Origin: Tranquillimonas alkanivorans
GTDB taxonomy: Bacteria > Pseudomonadota > Alphaproteobacteria > Rhodobacterales > Rhodobacteraceae
Assembly (NCBI RefSeq): GCF_900115595.1
Contig: NZ_FOXA01000013.1
Coordinates: forward strand, 56,038 to 120,037
Direction: 5' to 3'
DNA: 64,000 bases
Each line of letters starts with the position of its first letter. Positions within the stretch are counted from its first letter, which is position 1. Positions 25,274 to 33,996 of this stretch are shown here, piece by piece. Both the position numbers and the translations under genes were made by a program. The notes beneath the pieces are model-generated. The model saw nothing but the letters and a program-made list of their open reading frames with translations, was not told where the DNA came from and searched no databases.

Positions 25274-26125
25274 ATGACCCTGCACCAGCCCCCCACGACC
25301 GAACACACCTACCACTGGCGCCTCATGCGCCGCGCGATCGAGCGGATCGACAGCGACGACGGCCGCGACCTGACGCTCGAGGAAATCGCGGCCGAGATGA
25401 ACCTCTCGCCCGCTCACTTCCAGCGGATCTTCAGCCGCTGGGCCGGCGTGTCGCCCAAGCGCTTCCAGCAATACCTCACGCTCGGCCACGCCAAACGGCT
25501 GCTGGATGCACGCTTCACGACACTCGACACCGCTGCCGAGGTCGGGCTGTCCGGCGGCGGCCGCCTGCACGACCTTTTCCTGCGGTGGGAAGCGATGAGC
25601 CCCGGCGAATTCGCCCGCAAGGGCGCGGGCCTCACCGTCCGCTACGGCTGGTTCGACGGCCCCTTCGGCCGGATGCTGGCCATGGCCACGGATCGTGGCC
25701 TCTGCGGCCTCGCCTTCGCCGAGGAAACCGGCGACGCCGCCGCCTACGCCGACATGACCGCGCGCTGGCCTGCCGCGACGTTCCTCGAAGACGCCACCGC
25801 CGTCAGGCCGCATGTCGAGGCCGCCGTGTCGGGCCGCGGCGAGACGACCCTGCACCTCATCGGCGCGCCGTTCCAGATCAAGGTGTGGGAGGCGCTGCTG
25901 TCCATTCCCACCGGCCACGTCACGACGTACGGCGAAATCGCCCGCGCTATCGGCAGCCCGAAGGCCGTGCGCGCCGTGGGCACCGCCGTGGGCCGCAACC
26001 CCGTCAGCTGGCTGATCCCCTGCCACCGCGCCCTGCGCAAAAGCGGCGGGCTGGGCGGCTATCACTGGGGCCTGCCGGTCAAACGCGCGCTGCTTGCGGC
26101 CGAGGCCGCGCAGACGAAACTGTGA
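25274..26125 (+). CDS. Ada-like protein: AraC-type domain fused to O6-methylguanine-DNA methyltransferase
   Basis: 283 residues. The N-terminal half is an AraC-type DNA-binding domain (DLTLEEIAAEMNLSPAHFQR and GVSPKRFQQYL). The C-terminal half is an alkyltransferase: FQIKVWEALLSIPTGHVTTY, GTAVGRNPVSWLIPCHR with the acceptor Cys, then GGLGGYHWGLPVKRALL. The N-terminal Cys-rich methyl-phosphotriester domain of E. coli Ada is absent, so sensing must differ or be lost. AGGAGA precedes the ATG by 9 bases. Confidence 0.93.
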   Translation: MTLHQPPTTEHTYHWRLMRRAIERIDSDDGRDLTLEEIAAEMNLSPAHFQRIFSRWAGVSPKRFQQYLTLGHAKRLLDARFTTLDTAAEVGLSGGGRLHDLFLRWEAMSPGEFARKGAGLTVRYGWFDGPFGRMLAMATDRGLCGLAFAEETGDAAAYADMTARWPAATFLEDATAVRPHVEAAVSGRGETTLHLIGAPFQIKVWEALLSIPTGHVTTYGEIARAIGSPKAVRAVGTAVGRNPVSWLIPCHRALRKSGGLGGYHWGLPVKRALLAAEAAQTKL

Positions 26126-26221
26126 CGGCGACACCACGCCGAGACGACAATTTCCCCTGCACAAGCGCCGTTTATGGCGTATGACGGCGTTGGAGATGTG
26201 TCACAGAACAACGAGGACACG

Positions 26222-26887
26222 ATGAGAACGACCAAGAAGACCCTGATCTGCGCCGTTGCCGCAACGCTCACCCTCGGCGCCTGCGCCGAGCAGAGCCGCT
26301 TCGGCCCCGGCGGGGACCTTCAGCGCACCGGACAGGGCGCACTGGCCGGCGCGCTGGCCGGCGGTGCCATCGGCGCACTGACCGAAGGTGAAAGCTCGGA
26401 GCGCCGCAACGCGGCCATCGGCGCGGTAATTGGCGCCGGCGTCGGCGCGGCGATCGGCAACCAGCTCGATCGGCAGGCGGCGGAACTGCGCGACGACTTT
26501 TCGTCGGGCGCCATCGACGTGGTCAATACGGGCGACCGCCTGATCGTGCGTATGCCGCAAGACATCCTGTTCGCCACCGACAGCGCCACCGTCGCACCGA
26601 CGCTGCGGTCGGATCTCGGCGTGCTGGCGCAGAACCTGCAACGCTACCCGAACTCGGTGGTGCGCGTCGTGGGCCACACGGACAATACCGGCTCGGCCGC
26701 CTACAACCAGCAGCTCTCGGAGCGCCGGGCGCAGGCCGTGACGAACATTCTGGCCACCAACGGCGTGTCGGGCCGCCGCCTCGCGGCGATCGGCGCGGGC
26801 GAAAACGAACCGATCGCGTCGAACCTGACCGCCGAAGGCCGTCAGCTCAACCGCCGGGTCGAGATCATCATCGTCCCCACGCGCTGA
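26222..26887 (+). CDS. OmpA-domain lipoprotein with glycine zipper
   Basis: 221 residues. A lipoprotein signal ends at ATLTLGACAEQ (Cys22). A glycine-zipper segment follows (ALAGALAGGAIGAL and IGAVIGAGVGAAIGN), then the OmpA C-terminal domain with VRVVGHTDNTGSAAYNQQLS and LSERRAQAV, which binds peptidoglycan. Predicted outer-membrane anchor. The ATG giving MRTTKKTL is preferred because the signal peptide then begins correctly. A strong rho-independent terminator follows. Confidence 0.92.
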   Translation: MRTTKKTLICAVAATLTLGACAEQSRFGPGGDLQRTGQGALAGALAGGAIGALTEGESSERRNAAIGAVIGAGVGAAIGNQLDRQAAELRDDFSSGAIDVVNTGDRLIVRMPQDILFATDSATVAPTLRSDLGVLAQNLQRYPNSVVRVVGHTDNTGSAAYNQQLSERRAQAVTNILATNGVSGRRLAAIGAGENEPIASNLTAEGRQLNRRVEIIIVPTR

Positions 26888-26907
26888 CCGCAACATAAAA
26901 AACGAGG

Positions 26908-26938
26908 AAGGCCGGGCACACGTCGCCCGGCCTTTTTT
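26908..26938 (+). terminator. Rho-independent terminator after the OmpA-like gene
   Basis: Stem AAGGCCGGGC (26908-26917) and GCCCGGCCTT (26925-26934), loop ACACGTC, then a T-run to 26938. Confidence 0.93.
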
Positions 26939-26993
26939 GTTGCCCCGGCAGAGGGGCCGGTCATATATCCGAACCAATCCAGACGGTGATGCG

Positions 26994-27761
26994 ATGCCCT
27001 TCCAGAAGGTCCAGCCCGAGAAACTGTCGAACTCGGTCGTGCGGCAGATCGAGCTTTTGATTCTGCGCGGCGTCCTGCGGCCGGGAGAGCGCCTGCCGTC
27101 CGAGCGCGAGTTGTCCGAGAAGCTGGGCGTCTCGCGCCCCTCCCTGCGCGAGGCGGTGGCCGAGTTGCAGAACCGCGGCCTGCTGACCGCGCGCGCCGGC
27201 AGCGGCATCTTCGTGGCCGAGGTTCTGGGCTCGGCCTTCTCGCCCGCGCTGGCCCGGCTTTTCTCGACCCACGAGGAAGCGGTGTTCGACTACATCGCCT
27301 TCCGCCGCGACATGGAGGGGCTCGCGGTCGAGCGTGCGGCGCGGCTGGGATCGAATACCGACCTCAAGGTCGTCAACACGATCTGTGAGAAGATGGAGAC
27401 CGCCCATGCAGGGCGGAACCCGGCGGACGAGGCGCGGCTCGACGCGCAGTTCCACCTCGCCATCGTCGAGGCGAGCCACAACGTCGTGATGCTGCACATG
27501 ATGCGGTCGATGTTCGAGCTTCTGCGCGAGGGCGTTTTCTACAACCGCCAGGTCATGTTCCGCCAGCGGACGACGCGGGACATGCTGCTCGATCAGCACC
27601 GCGCCATCAACGACGCGCTACAGGCCCGCGACGCGCCGGGGGCGCGGGCGGCGGTGGAGGCGCACTTGAGCTATATCGAGCGCGCCCTGCTCGACCAGCA
27701 GCGCGCCGATCGCAACGAAGAGATTGCCCGCCAGCGCTTCCAGAACGAAATCGGACGCTGA
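26994..27761 (+). CDS. FadR-subfamily GntR regulator
   Basis: 255 residues. An N-terminal winged helix-turn-helix (residues about 10-75) has the GntR signature LRPGERLPSERELSEKLGVS and RPSLREAVAELQ. The C-terminal FCD ligand domain carries DYIAFRRDMEGLAVERAAR and DAQFHLAIVEASHN, with metal-binding Asp/His residues. The family includes PdhR and LldR, which respond to pyruvate, lactate or other acids; the ligand here is unknown. Single gene between two terminators. Confidence 0.88.
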   Translation: MPFQKVQPEKLSNSVVRQIELLILRGVLRPGERLPSERELSEKLGVSRPSLREAVAELQNRGLLTARAGSGIFVAEVLGSAFSPALARLFSTHEEAVFDYIAFRRDMEGLAVERAARLGSNTDLKVVNTICEKMETAHAGRNPADEARLDAQFHLAIVEASHNVVMLHMMRSMFELLREGVFYNRQVMFRQRTTRDMLLDQHRAINDALQARDAPGARAAVEAHLSYIERALLDQQRADRNEEIARQRFQNEIGR

Positions 27762-27836
27762 GCCGGCGCTCCTCGCTCCCTGCCGGTCCCGCCCCGCGCG
27801 AAGAGGCCGGAGGCGGCCGATGAGCCCGTTACGCAA

Positions 27837-27867
27837 GAAAACGGCCCGCGCTGTCGCACGGGCCGTT
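27837..27867 (-). terminator. Terminator of the atp F0 operon
   Basis: Inverted repeat AACGGCCCG (27840-27848) / CGGGCCGTT (27859-27867). On the minus strand the stem is followed by TTTTCTTG, 26 bases after the atpF stop. It may also end the GntR transcript from the other side. Confidence 0.8.
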
Positions 27868-27892
27868 CGATGTTTGCCGCTTGGCCGTCTGC

Positions 27893-28450
27893 TCAGTGCA
27901 GCTTGGCCTGCACCGTCTTGATCGAGTCGTCGATCAGCGCATTGGCCTTCTGCGCGCTCATCTGCTTGGCAATGACCTCGCCCGCCGCCGCGACGGCGAT
28001 TTCGACCGCGCGGTCGCGCACCTGGCGCACGGCCGCTGCCTCGGCCGAGGCGATCTGATCCTCCGCCGCCTGCATCCGGCGGGCGATGGAGTCCTTGAGG
28101 TCGCGCTTGGCCTGCTCGGCCGCTTCCCGCGAATCCTCGCGGGCATTGGCGACGATGCGGTCAGCCTGTTCCTTCACCTCGGCCTGCTTGCGCTCGTACG
28201 AGGCCAGAAGCGTCTGGGCTTCCTCGCGCAGCTTGCGCGCCTCGTCGAGGTCCGAACGGATGCCCTCGGCCCGCTGGTCGAGCATGCCCATCAGACGCCC
28301 GGGCACCTTGAAATAGATCAGGATGCCGATGAAGACGAGGAAGGCCAGAAGCACCACGAAGTTCGTGTTGCCCAGCGAAAAGAACGGCCCGGTCGCGGCC
28401 AGCGCGGGGCTGGCGGTGGCCAGCGTCAGCGCGATGGTCAGAACTCTCAT
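27893..28450 (-). CDS. atpF: ATP synthase F0 subunit b
   Basis: 185 residues. Subunit b forms the peripheral stalk of the F-type ATP synthase. There is an N-terminal membrane segment ([21 protein letters not shown]) preceded by a possible leader, then a long charged helix rich in Ala, Glu, Arg and Lys. Its ATG overlaps the stop of the upstream b' gene by 4 bases. It is the last gene of the F0 operon. Confidence 0.93.
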   Translation of the reverse strand: MRVLTIALTLATASPALAATGPFFSLGNTNFVVLLAFLVFIGILIYFKVPGRLMGMLDQRAEGIRSDLDEARKLREEAQTLLASYERKQAEVKEQADRIVANAREDSREAAEQAKRDLKDSIARRMQAAEDQIASAEAAAVRQVRDRAVEIAVAAAGEVIAKQMSAQKANALIDDSIKTVQAKLH

Positions 28451-29001
28451 GCCGCACCTCTTTTCAGACGGGCGTCGACGGCCGCGTTTACGGTGGCCGC
28501 ATCGGCGGCGCCGCCCAGGGCGGCGACGATGGCCTCGGCCGTGTCCTTCGCGACGATCTCGACGCTCTGCATGGCGCCTTCGCGGATCTCGGCGATGCGC
28601 TTCTCGGACTCCGCCGACCGTTCGGCGATTTCCGCGTCCGCGTCCGCGATGGCCTTGTCCAGATCGCCCTGGATTTCAGCCTTCGCCTCCGCCGCAATGC
28701 GCTGCGCCTCGGCGCGAGCATCGGCCAGCGCCTTGTCATACGCCTTCTCGGCCTCGGTCGCCTTAAGCTTCAGCTCTTCCGCGGCGGCCAGATCGTTGGT
28801 GATCGTCCCCTGCCGCTCGGCCAGAACCGCGGCGATGCGGGGCAGCGCGATGCGGGAAAGGATGTAGTAGATCGCGACCAGGGCAATCAGAAGCCAGAAG
28901 ATCTGATTGGGGAAGGTCTCGACGTTGAGTTGCGGCATACCCGACGCGCTCTCGTGGGCGAGATCTTCGGTAGTCACAACCGTGATGTCTTGGGTTGCCA
29001 T
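28447..29001 (-). CDS. atpG: ATP synthase F0 subunit b'
   Basis: 184 residues. This is the second, divergent b-type subunit (b') used with b to form a heterodimeric stalk in photosynthetic and many other alphaproteobacteria. The membrane segment [22 protein letters not shown] lies at about residues 30-51 after a hydrophilic extension, and the rest is a heptad-like helix ([20 protein letters not shown]). The F1 genes are not in the window. Confidence 0.92.
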   Translation of the reverse strand: MATQDITVVTTEDLAHESASGMPQLNVETFPNQIFWLLIALVAIYYILSRIALPRIAAVLAERQGTITNDLAAAEELKLKATEAEKAYDKALADARAEAQRIAAEAKAEIQGDLDKAIADADAEIAERSAESEKRIAEIREGAMQSVEIVAKDTAEAIVAALGGAADAATVNAAVDARLKRGAA

Positions 29002-29081
29002 GTCGTCCCCCTGAAACCTCGGAAGAAACCGGGCGGGGTGAGGTTATCACCCGCGCCCGGTCATAAGGATCACAAGGAGGA

Positions 29082-29318
29082 TCAGACGGCGAACATCAGC
29101 AGAAGCGCCACGAGGAACGAGAAGATCCCGAGCGCTTCGGCGAAGGCGATGCCGATGAACAGCGTCGCGGTCTGGCTGCCGGCGGCCGACGGGTTGCGCA
29201 GGGCGCCCGACAGGAAGTTCGCGGCCACGTTGCCCACCCCGAGGGCGGCGATGCCGGTGCCGAGGCCACCCAGGCCAGCGCCGATGAATTGACCCAGTTC
29301 AGCGATGTTGCCTTCCAT
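29082..29318 (-). CDS. atpE: ATP synthase F0 subunit c
   Basis: 78 residues, two membrane helices forming a c-ring subunit. The first helix is glycine-rich ([17 protein letters not shown]), the polar loop carries RNP, and the second helix contains the proton-binding Glu in [16 protein letters not shown]. Lies between atpB and the b' gene. Confidence 0.97.
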   Translation of the reverse strand: MEGNIAELGQFIGAGLGGLGTGIAALGVGNVAANFLSGALRNPSAAGSQTATLFIGIAFAEALGIFSFLVALLLMFAV

Positions 29319-29366
29319 AGAACTCTCTCCTTGCGATGGAATTGGCGGATTTGGTTGTCGTGACCG

Positions 29367-30116
29367 TCAGTGGCTCGGGTGGAGCGCATCCTTGAGGTAG
29401 ATGCAGGTCAGGATCGTGAAGACGTAGGCCTGGATGAAGGCCACGAGAAGTTCGAGCGCGTAGATCGCGGTGATGGCGAGCACAGAAAGCGGCGCGACCC
29501 AGGCGACGACGGCGAAACCGGCGAACACCTTGATCACCGCGTGGCCGGCCATCAGGTTGCCGGCAAGACGGATGGAGTGGCTGACCGGACGCACGAAGTA
29601 CGAAATCAGCTCGATCACGGCCAGGATGGGCCGCAGCGCCAGCGGGGCCGACGTCACCCAGAACAGGCCCAGGAATTTCTTTCCGTGCAGCACGAAGCCC
29701 AGGATCGTCACGCCGAAGAACACGGCCAGCGCCAGCACGGCCGTGACGGCGATGTGGCTGGTGACGGTGAAGGCGGCGGGGATCAGTCCCAGGAAGTTGG
29801 CGACCAGGATGAACATGAACAGCGTCATGATGTAGGGGAAGTACTTCAGCCCCTCCTTGCCGGTCACGTCCTCGACCATCTTGTGCACGAAGCCATAGGT
29901 CAGCTCGGCCAGAGACTGGTGACGCGACGGGATCACGGCGCGGCCGCGGGTACCCACGACCAGCAGCAGCACAACGCAGAGCACGCCGATCGCCATCCAG
30001 AGCGTCACGTTCGTCGGCGTGTACCAGTGCACCTCGCCGTCACCGAAGAGCGGCGAGACGATGAACTGGTCCATCGGGTGGATGTTAAAGCCGCCGGTTT
30101 CCGCTTCCGTCGCCAC
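29367..30116 (-). CDS. atpB: ATP synthase F0 subunit a
   Basis: 249 residues, about six membrane segments. Subunit a provides the two proton half-channels. The essential Arg is in [18 protein letters not shown], and [20 protein letters not shown] is the last conserved block. Three bases separate it from the atpI stop. Confidence 0.95.
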   Translation of the reverse strand: MATEAETGGFNIHPMDQFIVSPLFGDGEVHWYTPTNVTLWMAIGVLCVVLLLVVGTRGRAVIPSRHQSLAELTYGFVHKMVEDVTGKEGLKYFPYIMTLFMFILVANFLGLIPAAFTVTSHIAVTAVLALAVFFGVTILGFVLHGKKFLGLFWVTSAPLALRPILAVIELISYFVRPVSHSIRLAGNLMAGHAVIKVFAGFAVVAWVAPLSVLAITAIYALELLVAFIQAYVFTILTCIYLKDALHPSH

Positions 30117-30119
30117 GTT

Positions 30120-30455
30120 TCAGTTCCTCTCGTCCCCGTCGGCGGGTTGATCCGCCTCATCATGCCCAAGCTGGACCGACTTCGCGGTGCGCAGCATCGT
30201 CTTAACGCCGGCCGCGAAGCCCAGCAGCACGAACAGCACAAGGAAAACGGGCAGCGTGCCGAACAGCACGTCGAGCCCGTACCCGATGCCAAGACCGATC
30301 ATCAGACCGGCCGTCAGTTCGATCACCATCCGCCAGGCGAGTTCGCCGTGCGAGTAATGGCTCTCGGACCGGGGGGCCGGCTCCTGCGCTTTCTTGGCCT
30401 TGGCGATCCGCTCTTCGAGCGCACGCATGCGTGCCTTGTCTGGATCGTCGGCCAT
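30120..30455 (-). CDS. atpI: ATP synthase accessory protein AtpI
   Basis: 111 residues. A charged N-terminus is followed by two membrane segments (WRMVIELTAGLMIGLGIGYG and LPVFLVLFVLLGFAAGVKTM). AtpI is a chaperone-like factor of c-ring assembly or Mg transport. The chosen ATG gives MADDPDKARMRAL. First gene of the F0 operon. Confidence 0.88.
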   Translation of the reverse strand: MADDPDKARMRALEERIAKAKKAQEPAPRSESHYSHGELAWRMVIELTAGLMIGLGIGYGLDVLFGTLPVFLVLFVLLGFAAGVKTMLRTAKSVQLGHDEADQPADGDERN

Positions 30456-30484
30456 GTCACCGGGGCCCCTCGGAAGTCGGGCGG

Positions 30485-30513
30485 ACACTAGAAACAGGAC
30501 CCGCCCGAGTCAA
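30485..30513 (-). promoter_or_regulatory. Predicted promoter of the F0 (atpI) operon
   Basis: On the minus strand TTGACT (30513-30508) and TAGTGT (30490-30485) are 17 bases apart. The start would fall near 30478, about 22 bases before the atpI ATG. Confidence 0.5.
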
Positions 30514-30626
30514 GCGCGCTGCACCGCGGAAAAATCCGCGACAAGTGTCTGTTTTTGCTAGATTTCGTCTGGCGCTGAATTTGGACGTCGCCGCCTGCCC
30601 CTGCGTCCGGCGCGCCGATCCATATT

Positions 30627-30640
30627 CAACCTTCAGGTTG
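30627..30640. promoter_or_regulatory. Palindromic operator in front of the ArsR gene
   Basis: CAACCTTCAGGTTG is a 6-2-6 perfect palindrome. Its right half overlaps the TTGACC -35 element of the arsR promoter, so binding would block polymerase and give autoregulation. Confidence 0.6.
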
Positions 30641-30666
30641 ACCAACGGCCGGCGGCGCCCTTATAT
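30638..30666 (+). promoter_or_regulatory. Predicted arsR promoter, near-leaderless
   Basis: TTGACC (30638-30643) and TTATAT (30661-30666) are 17 bases apart. The ATG at 30674 is only 7 bases past the -10 element, so the mRNA is expected to start at or within a base or two of the ATG. Confidence 0.6.
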
Positions 30667-30673
30667 CCCGCCG

Positions 30674-31015
30674 ATGCGCCCCAGCCTCGACACCGTTTTC
30701 GCCGCCCTCGCCGACCCGACGCGGCGCGCCATCCTGTCGATGCTGCTCGAGGACGACATGGCCGTAACCGACGTGGCCGATCCCTTCGACATGTCGCTTG
30801 CCGCGATCTCGAAGCACCTCGGCATCCTCGCCGCCGCCGGGCTGATCAGCCAGGAAAAGCGCGGCCGGGTGAAGTGGTGCAAGCTCGAGCCCGACGCCCT
30901 GCGCGAGGCATCGGTCTGGATGCAGGGCTTCGGCCAGTTCGAGCCGGTCCATCTGGACGCCTTCGAACGCTTCCTGGCACAGGAGCTGGACGCCCCCGCC
31001 GATCCCGCCGCCTGA
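30674..31015 (+). CDS. ArsR family (SdpR-like) transcriptional regulator
   Basis: 113 residues, a winged helix-turn-helix with FAALADPTRRAILSMLLEDD, then MSLAAISKHLGILAAAGLIS, the ArsR recognition pattern. No metal-binding cysteine motif (ELCVCDL) is present, so it belongs to a non-metal subgroup; such proteins often sense other signals and accompany SRPBCC genes, which I do not see here. Its promoter carries a palindromic operator. Confidence 0.88.
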   Translation: MRPSLDTVFAALADPTRRAILSMLLEDDMAVTDVADPFDMSLAAISKHLGILAAAGLISQEKRGRVKWCKLEPDALREASVWMQGFGQFEPVHLDAFERFLAQELDAPADPAA

Positions 31016-31018
31016 GCT

Positions 31019-31084
31019 TCAGAGGAAGCTCAGGATGGCCAGGACGATGACGACAAGTCCGACGATATAGATGATCTGGTTCAT
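31019..31084 (-). CDS. Small membrane peptide (21 residues)
   Basis: MNQIIYIVGLVVIVLAILSFL, one hydrophobic helix with a short N-terminal hydrophilic cap. GAGGAGG lies 8 bases before the ATG, a very strong ribosome site, and the peptide ends 3 bases from the convergent ArsR stop. I recall similar very short membrane proteins in related genomes, but cannot check. It lies 11 bases downstream of the DMT transporter gene. Confidence 0.65.
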   Translation of the reverse strand: MNQIIYIVGLVVIVLAILSFL

Positions 31085-31095
31085 TTCCGGCCTCC

Positions 31096-32037
31096 TCAAC
31101 GTGCCGGAGATGAACCTTTCGCCGGCGCAGTCGGTTCCTGCCGCTGCCGTTCCGCACTGCTGCTCAGGCGGAACAGCAACACCAGCGCCAGGATGGTCAG
31201 CGCGATCCCGCCCAAGGCCCAGAGCCCCGGCAACGGCGCTCCCAGGGCGATCCCCCACAGGATCACCCAGGACGGCGTGAGATAGGTATAGGCCATGACG
31301 TTCGCCGCCCGCAGGCGCAGCGACGCGTATTGCAGCAGGAAGGAGGTCGCGCCCGTCGCGAAGATCGCGGTATAGCCGATCGTGATCCACACAATCGGCG
31401 GCAGCGCCATCCAATCGGTCGCCGCGATGTCGCCCCAGCCCCAGACCAGCAGCACCGCGCACGAGCCCAGCAGCGTGAAGAACGTGAAGCTCAGCGCCGG
31501 CTCGCCCCGATTCAGGATGCGCACCATGGGAATATAGAGAGCATGCGCCACGCAGCCCCAGAAATAGATGAACTCGCCCCGCCCGACCTCAAGCCGGACG
31601 AGCGCGCCCAGATCACCCTTGAAGATAACCCACAATGCCCCGGCCCCGCCCACGACCAGCGCCGCCGCCGTTCCGCGCGACGTGCCCTGCCGCAGAAGCG
31701 GCCAGGCGAAGAGCGCCGACATCGCGGGCGTCAGCGTGAACACCGCCGAGGCCGAGACGGGATCGGCTGTCTTCAGCCCCTCGAACATCATGACGAAGTA
31801 CAGGCTGAACATCCCGCCCAGCACGACGTAGCGCCACGGCGCCCGCGCGTGCCACGCCTTGAGCCCCGAGGTCGAGCCGGCGATCACCCCCAGCAGGATC
31901 GAGGCCGCCGCGAAGCGCACCGCGTTCAGCGCCGTCGGAGCGATGTGGTTCGCCGCCATCGATCCCAGCACGAAAGAACCGGCGACGAAGGTCGAGAAGA
32001 CCAGCATCGCGAGGTGCCCGCGGGCGTGATCGCTCAC
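31096..32037 (-). CDS. DMT superfamily (EamA) transporter
   Basis: 313 residues, about ten membrane helices from two EamA halves, the second around SFTFFTLLGSCAVLLVWGW. It probably exports metabolites, substrate unknown. The GTG start is used: it overlaps the LysR stop as GTGA and gives the family-like N-terminus (V/M)SDHARGHLAML, where an ATG ten codons in would remove it. It forms a LysR-DMT operon. Confidence 0.85.
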   Translation of the reverse strand: MSDHARGHLAMLVFSTFVAGSFVLGSMAANHIAPTALNAVRFAAASILLGVIAGSTSGLKAWHARAPWRYVVLGGMFSLYFVMMFEGLKTADPVSASAVFTLTPAMSALFAWPLLRQGTSRGTAAALVVGGAGALWVIFKGDLGALVRLEVGRGEFIYFWGCVAHALYIPMVRILNRGEPALSFTFFTLLGSCAVLLVWGWGDIAATDWMALPPIVWITIGYTAIFATGATSFLLQYASLRLRAANVMAYTYLTPSWVILWGIALGAPLPGLWALGGIALTILALVLLFRLSSSAERQRQEPTAPAKGSSPAR

Positions 32038-32921
32038 GTCGAGGGCCAGCTCTTCGCCGCCTCCTTCAGGTGCGTCAGGAACGCCTGCACCTTCGTGGTC
32101 CGGTGCAGGTCTACATGCGTCACGAGCCACAGCGGCGCCGCCCATTCCGGCCGCGGCGGCATGACCTGCACAAGGTCCGGGTGATCGTCCGCCTCGAGCG
32201 TCGAGACGAAGCCGATCCCCACATCCGCCAGCACCGCGTCGCGCAGCACCCGCTCGTCGGTGCCGCGGAAGGTCACGCAGGCCTCGGGCACGTTCGCCGT
32301 CAGCCAGCGATGGAACGGTGCGCGGTTGGACCGGTCGTCCTGCGCCACGAAATGGTGGCCGGTCAGGTCGTCGTCGCCCGAAGGCCGCCCGAACCGCTCG
32401 ACATAGCGATGCGTGGCATAGAGGCCGAACTGCATCGTCACGAAGGGCTGGACAACGTTGTCGGGCTCTTCCGGCGCGGCGCCCGCGCGGATCGCGACGT
32501 GCGCCTCGCCGTATTCCAGCCGGAACACCCGCTCGTCGGTCAGGTATCGCACCAGCAGCCCGTCATGCGCCGCCTGGAAGTCCGCCAGCACCGGCGTCAG
32601 CCGCGGTGAGAGCGAAGCGAGCGAGGTGATCACCAGCTCGCCCGACACCGTCTCGCCCCGCCCGCGTATCCGGCCGACGAGCTGCGTGAACTGATCGTCC
32701 GTGGCCTGCGCCACCTGCAGCAGGTCCTGCCCCGCCTCGGTCGCCGTATAGCCGCGCGCGTGGCGCTGGAACAGCTTGACGCCCAGCATCGACTCGAGCG
32801 CGTCGATATGCCGGATCACGGTGGCATGGTGCACCCCCAGCGCATCCGCAGCGCCACTGACCGTGCCCAGCCGCGCCACGTGATACGCCGTTCGGATCTC
32901 GTCCCAGTTGCTGACGGCCAT
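32034..32921 (-). CDS. LysR family transcriptional regulator
   Basis: 295 residues. An N-terminal winged helix (WDEIRTAYHVARLGTVSGAADALGVHHATVIRHIDALESMLG) is followed by the substrate-binding domain. The helix-turn-helix is typical of the group with N-terminal W-D-E. The DMT gene overlaps its stop, so the regulator and transporter are cotranscribed; the LysR may control the transporter from this promoter. The effector is unknown. Confidence 0.9.
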   Translation of the reverse strand: MAVSNWDEIRTAYHVARLGTVSGAADALGVHHATVIRHIDALESMLGVKLFQRHARGYTATEAGQDLLQVAQATDDQFTQLVGRIRGRGETVSGELVITSLASLSPRLTPVLADFQAAHDGLLVRYLTDERVFRLEYGEAHVAIRAGAAPEEPDNVVQPFVTMQFGLYATHRYVERFGRPSGDDDLTGHHFVAQDDRSNRAPFHRWLTANVPEACVTFRGTDERVLRDAVLADVGIGFVSTLEADDHPDLVQVMPPRPEWAAPLWLVTHVDLHRTTKVQAFLTHLKEAAKSWPST

Positions 32922-33269
32922 CGTCCTGCTCCGCTATAGGGCCTCCTTTCAACGGCACGCGGGAAAAGATTGCAAGCGCCCCGCGCCGTTGCAGACCCGC
33001 CGGCGGCTCCTCCGGCGCAATCCCGGCTTTGCCTAGCAGGAATGCACAACAAATACGTACCGCCCCGCACAGACTCCGATCCCCGGCCTTCCCGTATGAT
33101 TTTCAACACCTTCTCTCTGTGCATCTGCGCACTAGGATGTAGCTCATCAGCGTCCTTTCCCCTGCCCCGGTCGAAGAGCATCTGTCTGCCACGACGGACG
33201 CACCGCCGTCCGCCGCAGATTTACCGGCCGCCTCGCGGCCCGAGACAAAGACAGAAAGGACACTGAGAC
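32922..33269. other. Divergent intergenic region lysR / triple-repeat gene
   Basis: 348 bases without a supportable gene. It should hold both promoters, but I see no convincing -35/-10 pair. The AAAGGA just before 33270 is a ribosome site. Confidence 0.4.
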
Positions 33270-33746
33270 ATGCTCGGTAAAACGATCATCGCCGCCGCCA
33301 CCCTCGGCCTCGCCGCTCCCGCTTTCGCCGACAACGCGCAACTCGCCCGCTCCCTCGGCGTGGAGCCTGAACAGTATACCGCGGCGGAACTCGTCCGCCT
33401 GAAATCGGCGCGCGCCGAGGACAACCGTTTCATCGTGAACTACGTTCTCGAACAAGCCGACGCCCCCTCGACACGCTCCGCCGCCGCACCGGCCTTCGCC
33501 CGCGCACTTGATCTGGACACGACAGATTACACGGCGGCCGAACTTCAGCTCATCCGCCGCGCGCTGGAAGAGAACGACGACTTCCGCCTGAAGAACCTTC
33601 TGGCCGGAGCCGGGGCCGACATATCCGCCGGAACGACCGCGGCGAAGCGCCAACTGGCCTATGATCTGGGCGTGGAGCCCTCGAACTACTCGGTCCGCGA
33701 ACTCGCCGTGCTGCGTGCCAAACGCAACGCGCGCGAAGACGACTGA
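33270..33746 (+). CDS. Secreted protein built of three repeats
   Basis: 158 residues. A signal peptide MLGKTIIAAATLGLAAPAFA ends at AFA-DN. The mature protein contains three copies of a module of about 40 residues: an A-x-x-L-A-x-x-L-G/D-V/L-(D/E) start, then Y-(T/S)-(A/V)-(A/R)-E-L, then a charged end. Copies begin near residues 24, 69 and 117 (LARSLGVEPEQYTAAEL, FARALDLDTTDYTAAEL, LAYDLGVEPSNYSVREL). No known domain recognised. A hairpin follows the stop. Confidence 0.75.
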   Translation: MLGKTIIAAATLGLAAPAFADNAQLARSLGVEPEQYTAAELVRLKSARAEDNRFIVNYVLEQADAPSTRSAAAPAFARALDLDTTDYTAAELQLIRRALEENDDFRLKNLLAGAGADISAGTTAAKRQLAYDLGVEPSNYSVRELAVLRAKRNAREDD

Positions 33747-33771
33747 GATCGCGCCATACACATCATGCACA

Positions 33772-33799
33772 ACGCGGGGCGCCATTAAGCGCCCCGCGT
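33772..33799. terminator. Stem-loop downstream of the triple-repeat gene
   Basis: ACGCGGGGCGC (33772-33782), loop CATTAA, GCGCCCCGCGT (33789-33799): a perfect 11-base stem, 26 bases after the stop. There is no U-run, so termination is uncertain. Confidence 0.6.
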
Positions 33800-33996
33800 A
33801 AGCACTGCTTCGCGCGCTTGTCGCCGATGATGCCGCACAGGAGCGCGATCGTAGACCCGCCCAAGCCGTGTGGCCAGCAACTGGCGACAACCGCGCCAGC
33901 GCGGATCAAGCTGTCACGAAAGCAGAGATGAACGCCACACCGCCTTGGCCCTCGGCCAATCTCCGTGCGATGCGACTCAAACCAACACCTCAAACA

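Noticed and set aside
33763..33993. 76-codon minus-strand frame with a hydrophobic core
   Set aside because: No ribosome site, runs into an 11-base hairpin, no family recognised. Conservation in relatives would revive it.
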